Shown here in pieces: positions 8,080-15,518 of a stretch of DNA of 35,431 nt. Under the pieces are notes generated by a model. It saw nothing but the letters and a program-made list of their open reading frames with translations, did no database searches and was not told where the DNA came from. The stretch is from Maribacter sp. (GTDB taxonomy: Bacteria; Bacteroidota; Bacteroidia; Flavobacteriales; Flavobacteriaceae): contig JARFRH010000348.1 in the NCBI GenBank assembly GCA_029287355.1, positions 1-35,431 of the forward strand, read 5' to 3'. Made by a program: the position numbers and the translations under genes. The number at the start of each line of letters is the position of its first letter. The first letter of the stretch is position 1.

Positions 8080-9120
8080 ATGGCCATTCGATTAAAAAAA
8101 TCTTATAGGTTCGCCTTCCGCACCGCCCTTTTTATATCCGTGATTCTTACGCTGCTATTTTGGTTAGTGATGCGGTTTTATAACCTGAACAACTGGGTTC
8201 TTCTGGTAATTCTTACGAGCTCATCTTTCCTTATATCATTTTTCATCGTACAGCAGCGTATCGAGAGATTCATATACCGGCGAATCAAACGAATTTACGA
8301 TGATGTTTCGTTATTGGAGTCCAGCTCCTTGACTTCCAGAACCATAACCACTGATATGAGCACTTTGACTGCTGAAATTGAAAAATTCGCTCAGGATAAG
8401 AAAATAGAAATCGATACCCTAAGGATTCGTGAGGAGTATCGAAAAGATTTTCTGGGCAATGTATCCCATGAATTGAAAACGCCTTTGTTCACGGTTCAAG
8501 GGTACCTTGAGACCTTATTAGATGGAGCTATCGACGATAAAAATGTACGCAAGAAATACCTCCAACGGGCTAATAAAGCTGTCGATAGATTGATTTATAT
8601 TGTAAAGGATTTGGACTTGATTACCAAGTTGGAAGCCGGGGATATGAATTTGACCTGGGAGGAATTCGATATTATAGAGCTTATCAAAAATGTTTTCGAA
8701 CTTTTGGAAATGAAAGCGGTTAAACAGAAGATATCGCTAACTTTTGATATGGACTATGTGGAACCCATCTTTGTGCGCGGTGATCGTGAAAAAATCAGAC
8801 AAGTAATAAGCAATTTACTGGTCAACTCTATCAAATACGGATATGAGAACGGTACCACCGAAGTAAGCGTTGAAAACCTCATTCAGAATAAGGTCATTGT
8901 TAGAGTGACCGATAATGGAGAGGGTATCCCCGAGCAGCATATACCAAGACTTTTTGAGCGTTTTTATCGCGTCGATAAAAGTGGAAATAGAAAAGAAGGC
9001 GGTTCTGGCCTAGGCTTGGCAATTGTTAAACATATCATAGAAGCCCATGAAGAGCGTATTTATGTCGAAAGTGTAGTGGGAGTAGGTTCCGAGTTTTCCT
9101 TCACTTTAGAGAAGGCCTAA
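8080..9120 (+). CDS. Membrane sensor histidine kinase, PhoR-like
   Basis: A 346-residue kinase. Two hydrophobic helices at about residues 14-32 and 38-56 are separated by only a few residues, so there is virtually no periplasmic sensor domain, as in PhoR-type kinases that sense through partner proteins. A linker with coiled-coil character leads to the H-box FLGNVSHELKTPL with the phospho-accepting His130. ATPase boxes follow: N-box (VISNLLVNSIKYG), G1 (DNGEGIP), F-box (LFERFYRVD) and G2 (GGSGLGLAIVKHI). It phosphorylates the upstream response regulator. It lacks an evident PAS domain. Confidence 0.9.
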   Translation: MAIRLKKSYRFAFRTALFISVILTLLFWLVMRFYNLNNWVLLVILTSSSFLISFFIVQQRIERFIYRRIKRIYDDVSLLESSSLTSRTITTDMSTLTAEIEKFAQDKKIEIDTLRIREEYRKDFLGNVSHELKTPLFTVQGYLETLLDGAIDDKNVRKKYLQRANKAVDRLIYIVKDLDLITKLEAGDMNLTWEEFDIIELIKNVFELLEMKAVKQKISLTFDMDYVEPIFVRGDREKIRQVISNLLVNSIKYGYENGTTEVSVENLIQNKVIVRVTDNGEGIPEQHIPRLFERFYRVDKSGNRKEGGSGLGLAIVKHIIEAHEERIYVESVVGVGSEFSFTLEKA

Positions 9121-9166
9121 GTCGAAATATCAAATGAAACATCGCCCGCCTCAACCTAGTTTTGAT

Positions 9167-9174
9167 TAGCTTTG
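9167..9174 (+). promoter_or_regulatory. Putative -7 box for trmB
   Basis: TAGCTTTG fits TAnnTTTG and lies 22 bases before the GTG start of trmB at 9197. Confidence 0.4.
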
Positions 9175-9196
9175 TCTCGATTTAAAAGGGTGTTCG

Positions 9197-9865
9197 GTGG
9201 GAAGTAAAAATAAGCTCAAGCGATTTAAGGAAAATGAGACATTTAAAAATGTCATAGAACCGACTCGGGAAGAAATTCAAGCCGGTTTTTCTCTTAGGGG
9301 CAATTGGAAGTCGCATTTTAAGAATGACAATCCCATTGTATTGGAACTAGGTTGTGGCAAGGGTGAATATACTATTGGACTCGCAAAACAGAATCCACAA
9401 AATAATTATATTGGCATTGATATCAAAGGAGCCCGATTGTGGCGCGGAGCAAAAATAGGGCTAGAAGAAAATTTAGAGAATGTCGCTTTTTTGCGCACCC
9501 AAATCGAATTGGTAGATGAGCTTTTCGGCACAAACGAAGTTTCGGAGATATGGATTACCTTTCCCGATCCACAGATAAAGTATAAGCGTACCAAACACCG
9601 AATGACCAACAAAGAGTTTTTAAAAAAATATAAGAATATTCTAAAGCATGATGGGGTGGTTAATTTGAAGACGGATAGCGAATTCATGCACGGCTATACC
9701 TTAGGGCTTTTACATGGATTGGAATTGGAAATCATCTACGCCAATCATGATGTGTACAAAAACGAGGGAAGTCCAAAAGAGGTTCTGGAGATACAGACTT
9801 TCTACGAAAACCAGTACCTTGAAAAAGGTAAGCCGATTACCTATACAAGATTCAAGGTACACTGA
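9197..9865 (+). CDS. trmB: tRNA (guanine-N7-)-methyltransferase
   Basis: A 222-residue SAM-dependent enzyme that methylates G46 in the variable loop of tRNAs. The SAM-binding motif VLELGCGKGEYTIG, the acidic GIDIKG strand end, and the TrmB-specific TFPDPQIKYKRTKHR segment are all present; the C-terminus has the TRF motif. The start is GTG followed by GSKNKLKRF, the N-terminus I expect in this group, and it fits the nearby -7 box. It ends in TGA, three bases before the LysE-family gene. Confidence 0.95.
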   Translation: MGSKNKLKRFKENETFKNVIEPTREEIQAGFSLRGNWKSHFKNDNPIVLELGCGKGEYTIGLAKQNPQNNYIGIDIKGARLWRGAKIGLEENLENVAFLRTQIELVDELFGTNEVSEIWITFPDPQIKYKRTKHRMTNKEFLKKYKNILKHDGVVNLKTDSEFMHGYTLGLLHGLELEIIYANHDVYKNEGSPKEVLEIQTFYENQYLEKGKPITYTRFKVH

Positions 9866-9868
9866 TTC

Positions 9869-10495
9869 ATGCAACACCTTCTCATATTATTTTTCGCCAC
9901 TTTTTCAGCAGCTTCAATGGCTACGTTTCCGCCTGGACTTTTGAACATGAATGCGGCTAAAACAAGTGTTGAGAAAGGTAAATTGAACGGGGTGATATTT
10001 AGTTTGGGCGTTTCGAGCATGATAATGATTCAGGCGTATGTCGCTGTGTTTATTTCAAAATTTTTGAATGATAACCCTGATGTCATTGAAATCCTTTTGA
10101 AAATAGCGCTAGCGGTATTTGGATTCTTTGCCCTATTTTTTTTCACCAAAGCAAGACAGAACAAATCTCTGGAACAAAAGACGATTCAAGTTAGTAAACG
10201 CAATAGTTATCTAAAGGGGTTTCTTTTGGCGGCAGTGAACTTATTGACGATTCCGTATTACGCAGGACTCAATGCCATGTGGAATGCTTCAGGTTGGATA
10301 AAGTTTGAAGCGACTGATGTTGTTACTTTCGTTTTGGCTGCTGGATTGGGTACTTTTTCCGTTTTGTACCTCTATGTTTTCTACTTTAATAAGCTTGAAA
10401 GGAAGAGTGATGGTTTTTCAAAAAACGCCAATTATATTTTGAGCGCGCTAATGGTGGTTCTATTGCTAGTAACATTGTTTCGAATATATTACTAA
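9869..10495 (+). CDS. LysE/RhtB-family exporter
   Basis: A 208-residue membrane protein with about six hydrophobic helices. The N-terminal region FPPGLLNMNAAKTSVEKG corresponds to the PGP-type motif at the end of the first helix in LysE/RhtB amino-acid exporters. These export basic amino acids, homoserine or threonine; the substrate cannot be assigned. It sits three bases after trmB and its stop lies seven bases before the ATG of the MGMT-like gene, so the three may share a transcript. Confidence 0.83.
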   Translation: MQHLLILFFATFSAASMATFPPGLLNMNAAKTSVEKGKLNGVIFSLGVSSMIMIQAYVAVFISKFLNDNPDVIEILLKIALAVFGFFALFFFTKARQNKSLEQKTIQVSKRNSYLKGFLLAAVNLLTIPYYAGLNAMWNASGWIKFEATDVVTFVLAAGLGTFSVLYLYVFYFNKLERKSDGFSKNANYILSALMVVLLLVTLFRIYY

Positions 10496-10502
10496 TTTGA
10501 AA

Positions 10503-10847
10503 ATGAAACCTGAAAACAAAAATTTTTTTCAAAAGGTGTATGAGGTTGCCGAACATATACCCTATGGTCGAGTAACATCTTATGGGGCGATAGCGAAATA
10601 TTTAGGGGCAGCCAGAAGTGCTCGTATGGTCGGTTGGGCTATGAATGGAGCTCATGGAATGGAAAATATTCCTGCACATCGAGTCGTCAATAAAGCAGGA
10701 CTTTTAACAGGAAAACATCATTTTCAAGGCACCAATCTCATGCAACAACTACTCGAAAGTGAAGGTATAGTTGTGATTGATTATCAAATTCAAGATTTAG
10801 AAAAACATTTTTGGGATCCCTTTAAGGAGCTTACGGGATCTATTTGA
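10503..10847 (+). CDS. MGMT-family DNA-binding protein lacking the catalytic cysteine (ATL-like)
   Basis: A 114-residue protein with the fold of the DNA-binding domain of O6-alkylguanine-DNA alkyltransferase: IPYGRVTSYGAIA helix-turn-helix entry, ARMVGWAMN recognition helix region with the arginine finger, and HRVVNKAGLLTG. In true alkyltransferases the motif is PCHRV; here it reads PAHRV, so alkyl transfer to cysteine is impossible. Alkyltransferase-like proteins (often PWHRV) bind alkylated guanine and hand it to nucleotide-excision repair, which is the likeliest role. An in-frame TTG at 10497 is a less likely start than the ATG at 10503. Confidence 0.88.
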   Translation: MKPENKNFFQKVYEVAEHIPYGRVTSYGAIAKYLGAARSARMVGWAMNGAHGMENIPAHRVVNKAGLLTGKHHFQGTNLMQQLLESEGIVVIDYQIQDLEKHFWDPFKELTGSI

Positions 10848-10982
10848 TTTATGATAATATTTTCAAACAATAGAAACGATTAGAACAGGCTACTTTTTTT
10901 AAGGGCCAAGAGCCAATAATCAAACCCTATCCCACCATCTTCATTTCCAATTCAAACCCTTTAAATTTTGACTGCTATCGCG

Positions 10983-10990
10983 TATCTTTG
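10983..10990 (+). promoter_or_regulatory. Putative -7 box for the mrp-nfu pair
   Basis: TATCTTTG matches TAnnTTTG and lies 22 bases before the ATG at 11013. The rest of the gap from 10848 shows no gene and no clear terminator. Confidence 0.45.
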
Positions 10991-11012
10991 TTGTTTAGAA
11001 TGATTTCATATA

Positions 11013-12155
11013 ATGAAGATAGATAAGAAGGAAGTCTTAAAAGCTTTAGAACAAATTACCGTTCCGGGTGAAGGCCAGAATATGGTTGAAAGTGGAGCCG
11101 TGAAAAACATACAGATTTTCGGTGATGAGGTTGAAGTTGACATTACCATCACCAACCCCAGTCTGCAAGCCCGCAAAAAGACCGAGGTTGAGATATTGAA
11201 AATTATTCATCGTGAGGTTTATGAGAAGGCAAAGATCAAGATCAATCTAAAGGTTGAGGCCGCGGCTGCCAAGCCTAAAGCCAACGAAATTAAGGGGAAA
11301 CCGATTCCTGGTATTCAAAATATCATTGCCGTTGCCTCTGGAAAAGGAGGAGTTGGTAAATCTACGGTGACAGCTAATTTAGCGGTGACTTTAGCTAAAA
11401 TGGGCTTCAAAGTCGGACTGTTGGATGCAGATATTTACGGTCCTTCTATGCCTATCATGTTCGATGTTGCAGAAGAAAAACCTTTGGCAGTAACTATCGA
11501 CGGGAAATCTAAAATGAAACCGGTAGAAAGTTATGGGGTCAAAATACTTTCCATTGGATTCTTTACACAACCAAACCAGGCAGTTATCTGGCGCGGACCA
11601 ATGGCTTCCAAAGCCTTGAATCAAATGATATTTGATGCGCATTGGGGAGAGTTGGATTTCATGTTGCTCGATTTACCCCCAGGAACCGGAGATATTCACT
11701 TGAGCATTATGCAAGCTATGCCGGTAACTGGAGCGGTAATTGTCAGCACACCACAAGAAGTGGCTTTGGCCGATGCCAAAAAAGGGGTTGCTATGTTTCA
11801 ACAAGATTCTATTAACGTACCTGTTTTGGGTATTGTCGAGAATATGGCGTATTTTTCTCCTGCAGAGCTTCCGGATAACAAATATTATATTTTTGGTAAG
11901 GAAGGGGCGAGAAACCTTTCTGAAGATTTAAAAGTTCCTTTTTTAGGGGAAATTCCTTTGATACAAAGTATACGGGAAGCGGGTGACGTGGGTCGCCCTG
12001 CAGCACTTCAAACCGCTACCCAAGCAGAAGCTGCTTTTGAAGATTTGACCAAAAAGGTAGTACAAGAGGTAGTCCGGCGAAATAAGAGTTTACCTCCGAC
12101 CGAGGCCATCAAAATAACCACAATGGCTGGCTGTTCCGCCGTTGAAAAGAAGTAA
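11013..12155 (+). CDS. apbC: Mrp/NBP35-family iron-sulfur carrier ATPase
   Basis: A 380-residue P-loop protein with an N-terminal MIP18/DUF59 domain (residues 1 to about 80) and a deviant Walker A GKGGVGKST at 110-118. The DADIYGPS and DLPPGTGD motifs follow. ApbC/Mrp proteins carry or transfer Fe-S clusters to apoproteins. The CxxC that binds a bridging cluster in many Mrp proteins is absent: after ENMAYF the sequence reads SPAELPDN. A cysteine remains near the C-terminus (AGCSAVEKK). It is followed two bases later by an Nfu-type scaffold gene, which supports a role in Fe-S maturation; the many Fe-S enzymes at the right of the window would be natural clients. Confidence 0.93.
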   Translation: MKIDKKEVLKALEQITVPGEGQNMVESGAVKNIQIFGDEVEVDITITNPSLQARKKTEVEILKIIHREVYEKAKIKINLKVEAAAAKPKANEIKGKPIPGIQNIIAVASGKGGVGKSTVTANLAVTLAKMGFKVGLLDADIYGPSMPIMFDVAEEKPLAVTIDGKSKMKPVESYGVKILSIGFFTQPNQAVIWRGPMASKALNQMIFDAHWGELDFMLLDLPPGTGDIHLSIMQAMPVTGAVIVSTPQEVALADAKKGVAMFQQDSINVPVLGIVENMAYFSPAELPDNKYYIFGKEGARNLSEDLKVPFLGEIPLIQSIREAGDVGRPAALQTATQAEAAFEDLTKKVVQEVVRRNKSLPPTEAIKITTMAGCSAVEKK

Positions 12156-12157
12156 TT

Positions 12158-12406
12158 ATGACACCAATGACTTCGGAAGAATTAAAACTAAATGTAGAAA
12201 AAGCACTGGATGAAATCCGCCCTTTTCTGCAAAGTGATGGAGGTGATATATCATTGATTTCCATTGATAATAAAAATTCCGTAAAGGTGAAATTAGAGGG
12301 GGCTTGTGTCGGCTGTACTGTGAATCAGATGACCCTAAAAAGTGGAGTGGAGATGACGATAAAGAAGTATGCTCCGCAAATTGAAGAAGTCATTAATCTC
12401 AGTTAA
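12158..12406 (+). CDS. NifU C-terminal-like Fe-S scaffold (Nfu)
   Basis: An 82-residue single-domain Nfu protein. SDGGDI at about residues 26-31 and the CVGC pair (C50, C53) are diagnostic; two monomers share a [4Fe-4S] cluster through these cysteines. A second in-frame ATG three codons in is equally possible as start. It lies two bases after the Mrp ATPase, so the two are almost certainly cotranscribed and act together in delivering clusters. Confidence 0.93.
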   Translation: MTPMTSEELKLNVEKALDEIRPFLQSDGGDISLISIDNKNSVKVKLEGACVGCTVNQMTLKSGVEMTIKKYAPQIEEVINLS

Positions 12407-12447
12407 GGTAGCTGATCAAAGTCATATGAATTGAGGCATCACAGCAG

Positions 12448-12455
12448 TAATTTTG
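12448..12455 (+). promoter_or_regulatory. Putative -7 box for the ferredoxin-NADP reductase gene
   Basis: TAATTTTG matches TAnnTTTG, 22 bases before the GTG start at 12478. Confidence 0.4.
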
Positions 12456-12477
12456 TTGTGATTTTTAATTTGATTCA

Positions 12478-13542
12478 GTGACGATCAAAACAGACATACT
12501 AATCATTGGAGCAGGCCCTACGGGTCTTTTTGCAGTATTTGAGGCAGGGCTTTTGAAGTTGAAATGTCATTTGATAGATGTGCTTCCTCAAGCAGGCGGA
12601 CAGTGTTCTGAAATTTATCCAAAGAAACCGATTTACGACATTCCGGGTTTTCCTGAAATACTGGCGAGCGAATTGATCGATAATTTGATGGTACAGATTA
12701 AACCTTTTCAGCCTGGTTTTACTTTAGGCGAGCGTGCAGAAACGATTCAAAGATTAGGGGATGGAACATTTGTTGTTACGACAAATAAGGGAACCGAGCA
12801 TCATGCTCCAATTATAGCAATTGCTGCCGGTTTGGGTAGTTTTGAACCGCGGAAACCCATACTTGAGAACCTTAGTGATTTTGAGGATAAAGGCATTGCA
12901 TATATCATCAAGGACCCTGAGGTCTATCGTGACAAAAAGGTAGTAATCGCAGGAGGCGGGGACTCAGCTTTGGATTGGACTGTCATCTTGGCCGATTTGG
13001 CTTCTGAAGTAACTTTGGTGCATCGCCGTAATGAATTCCGTGGTGCCCTCGATTCTGTTGAGAAAGTACAACAACTTAAAAATGAAGGAAGAATCAATTT
13101 GATTACTTCGGCGGAAATAATAGGTCTGAACGGAACAAGTACTTTGGAAGCTGTGGTCATCAGAAAAACAGGCAACGCTACGGAAGATGTCACTTTGAAG
13201 GTAGATAGCTTTATTCCACTATTCGGCCTTTCTCCTAAACTAGGCCCTATAGCCGATTGGGGATTGGAAATCGAAAAGAACGCCATAAAAGTGAATAACA
13301 CTTTGGATTATCAAACTAATATTCCAGGGGTTTATGCTATCGGCGATATCAATACCTATCCTGGAAAGTTGAAATTGATTCACTGTGGATTTCATGAGGC
13401 AACTCTTATGTGTCAAAGTGCTTATCAGCGTATTTTTCCTGATAAGAAGTGCGTTATGAAGTATACTTCGGTCGATGGCATAACCGGATTTGATGGATCT
13501 AAAAAAGAGGTTCCGAAGTCCGTTGTAAAAGCAATAATCTAA
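12478..13542 (+). CDS. Thioredoxin-reductase-like ferredoxin--NADP reductase
   Basis: A 354-residue FAD/NAD(P) two-domain oxidoreductase. The FAD-binding GAGPTG is at 11-16, followed by the GGQCSEIYPKKPIYDIPGFP segment typical of TrxR-like ferredoxin-NADP reductases and without the redox CxxC of real thioredoxin reductase. The NADPH-binding GGGDSALDW starts at about 159, and YAIGDINTYPGKLKLIHCGFHEA is the C-terminal FAD motif. It moves electrons between ferredoxin and NADPH. With two ferredoxin-reducing enzymes and a ferredoxin in the same window, this could be an NADPH outlet for the ferredoxin pool. Start is GTG at 12478. Confidence 0.9.
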   Translation: MTIKTDILIIGAGPTGLFAVFEAGLLKLKCHLIDVLPQAGGQCSEIYPKKPIYDIPGFPEILASELIDNLMVQIKPFQPGFTLGERAETIQRLGDGTFVVTTNKGTEHHAPIIAIAAGLGSFEPRKPILENLSDFEDKGIAYIIKDPEVYRDKKVVIAGGGDSALDWTVILADLASEVTLVHRRNEFRGALDSVEKVQQLKNEGRINLITSAEIIGLNGTSTLEAVVIRKTGNATEDVTLKVDSFIPLFGLSPKLGPIADWGLEIEKNAIKVNNTLDYQTNIPGVYAIGDINTYPGKLKLIHCGFHEATLMCQSAYQRIFPDKKCVMKYTSVDGITGFDGSKKEVPKSVVKAII

Positions 13543-13625
13543 ATAAACCAACTATCATCTTGAGTAGACTTGACTGACTTCTATGCCGAGGATCTGAATT
13601 GAACCAATTGATAACGTATGTTTGC

Positions 13626-15362
13626 TTATATTCTAGCCTGATACGTAAACAAATTATAATACCTTCCTTCCTTAGCTATCAATTCATCATGCGTACCTTG
13701 TTCGGCAATACTTCCGTTTTCAATAACTAAAATTTGATTGGCTTTTCGAATCGTACTTAAACGGTGAGCGATTACAAAAGTGGTTCGCCCTTCAGTCAAT
13801 GTGGCTAAACTCTTTTGAATCAAGGCCTCACTCTCCGTATCTAAATTTGAAGTAGCTTCATCTAAAATCAATATTTTCGGATTAGCGAGTACAGCTCTTG
13901 CAATCGCAATACGCTGTCGCTGACCCCCTGAAAGTTTTACACCGCGTTCTCCAATAAGGGTGTTTAAACCATCATCAAATCGGTCTGTAAATTCATCTAC
14001 ATAGGCTGCTTTAACCGCGGCTTGTAATTCTTGCTCCGAAGCATTGGGTCTTGGAAAAAGTATGTTTTGACGAATAGTACCTTCGAATAGGAATTCATCT
14101 TGTAAAACCACACCCAAGTTTTTGCGAAAACTATTCAGATTGACTTTGGAAACATCTTTTCCGTCAATAGTGATTATACCTGCTTGTGGATTTAAAAAGG
14201 TAGCGGCCAATCCGGCAATCGTTGATTTTCCAGAACCTGAGCTTCCCACTAAAGCGATAACATCGCCAGAATTGGCTTTGAAACTGATGTTGTGCAAAAC
14301 TTCTTTGTCTTCCTCATAAGCAAAGGAAACATCATTGAAAACAATATTTCCTTTGATATCTTCAAGTACCATGGTTCTATTTTCCTCATCCGATTCAGGG
14401 GTCATGTTCATGAGCTCTTCGGTGCGGTCTAACCCCGCTAAGGCTTCTGTCAATTGACTTCCGATATTACTCATTTGAACTATAGGGGCAATCATCAACC
14501 CTAATAAGAAAGTAAAGGTTAAGAATTCTCCTATCGTTAAACTCCCGACCATTATTTCATAGCCTCCAAGTCCCATAACTCCAGTAGTAGCCACTCCAAG
14601 TAAAAAAGTAGAAGAGCTTGTCATAAAAGCAGTTGCAGTCAAACTCTTTTTTACATTTTCGAAAAGTTTGGCAACTCCCACTTCAAAAACCTTATTTTCT
14701 TGTGCTTCGGCATTGAATCCTTTAATTACGCGAACACCACCTAAGGTCTCAGTAAGCCTTCCGGTTACTTCTGCATTTATTTTTCCTCTATTTCTAAAAA
14801 TGGGGCGAATAATTTTAAAGGCTTTTAAGGCAATGAATGCAAAAATAGCGAGTGGTATCAAGGTAAATAAAGTCATCGACCAACTAATACGAATTAAGAG
14901 AATGAGTGAAACGATCGCTGTAATAGATCCGCCGACTAATTGTACAAGTCCGGTACCGATAAGGTTTCGTACGCCTTCTACATCGGTCATAATACGTGAA
15001 ACCAAAGCCCCTGATTTTGTATTATCAAAAAAGCGAATGGGTAGTGAAAGCACTTTTTTTTGTACTTGTGCTCGAAGTTCAGAGATTAAAAATTGTGCCT
15101 GAACACTTAATATTTTAGTCAATAAAAAAGAGGTTACTGCTTGAACAGTAATAGCCAAAATAACGGCGCCAACCAAGAGTTTTAAAAAGTCAATATCTTT
15201 GTTCGGAATGATATCGTCCATTAAATATTTAAGCGATAACGGCGCTACAAAACTTGCAGCCTTGCTAAGCACTATTAATAACAAACCTATTAATACGAGT
15301 TTTCGTCTTGGCCAGATAATGGTTTTGAATGCGGAAAGAATACTGACTTTTTTTTCAGTCAT
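13626..15362 (-). CDS. ABC exporter, fused membrane and ATPase domains
   Basis: A 578-residue half-transporter of the MsbA/multidrug type: a six-helix membrane domain (residues 1 to about 310) and a nucleotide-binding domain with Walker A GSSGSGKST at about 373-381, signature LSGGQRQRIAIARA, Walker B ILILDEATS and an H-loop in IAHRLST. It should act as a homodimer in the inner membrane exporting a lipid or hydrophobic compound; substrate unknown. It converges on the ferredoxin reductase gene with a short gap (13543-13625) that holds no clear terminator. Confidence 0.93.
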   Translation of the reverse strand: MTEKKVSILSAFKTIIWPRRKLVLIGLLLIVLSKAASFVAPLSLKYLMDDIIPNKDIDFLKLLVGAVILAITVQAVTSFLLTKILSVQAQFLISELRAQVQKKVLSLPIRFFDNTKSGALVSRIMTDVEGVRNLIGTGLVQLVGGSITAIVSLILLIRISWSMTLFTLIPLAIFAFIALKAFKIIRPIFRNRGKINAEVTGRLTETLGGVRVIKGFNAEAQENKVFEVGVAKLFENVKKSLTATAFMTSSSTFLLGVATTGVMGLGGYEIMVGSLTIGEFLTFTFLLGLMIAPIVQMSNIGSQLTEALAGLDRTEELMNMTPESDEENRTMVLEDIKGNIVFNDVSFAYEEDKEVLHNISFKANSGDVIALVGSSGSGKSTIAGLAATFLNPQAGIITIDGKDVSKVNLNSFRKNLGVVLQDEFLFEGTIRQNILFPRPNASEQELQAAVKAAYVDEFTDRFDDGLNTLIGERGVKLSGGQRQRIAIARAVLANPKILILDEATSNLDTESEALIQKSLATLTEGRTTFVIAHRLSTIRKANQILVIENGSIAEQGTHDELIAKEGRYYNLFTYQARI

Positions 15363-15404
15363 TTACAGAAAAATTATATTTAAACCTGCAAGTTACCTCA
15401 AAAA

Positions 15405-15482
15405 AGTATTGAATCCAGTATTGCTTTAAATGGGATGGATTTTTTAAGTATAAATTAGTATTTCAATAGTAAGTCAAGTATT
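15405..15482. repeat. Cluster of AGTATT-like hexamers between the ABC exporter and acylase genes
   Basis: AGTATT occurs at 15405, 15417, 15457 and 15477, with near copies AGTATA at 15447 and AGTAAG at 15468. The last four copies are spaced 10, 11 and 9 bases, close to one helical turn. It lies in the divergent promoter region (15363-15518) and may be a regulator binding array. AT-rich chance occurrence cannot be excluded. Confidence 0.35.
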
Positions 15483-15518
15483 TTAACCGACATCAAATTT
15501 AATTTTAAATCTACGCTT

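Noticed and set aside
12478-13542. Thioredoxin reductase
   Set aside because: The redox-active CxxC of thioredoxin reductase is absent and the GGQCSEIYPKK segment fits the ferredoxin-NADP reductase group.
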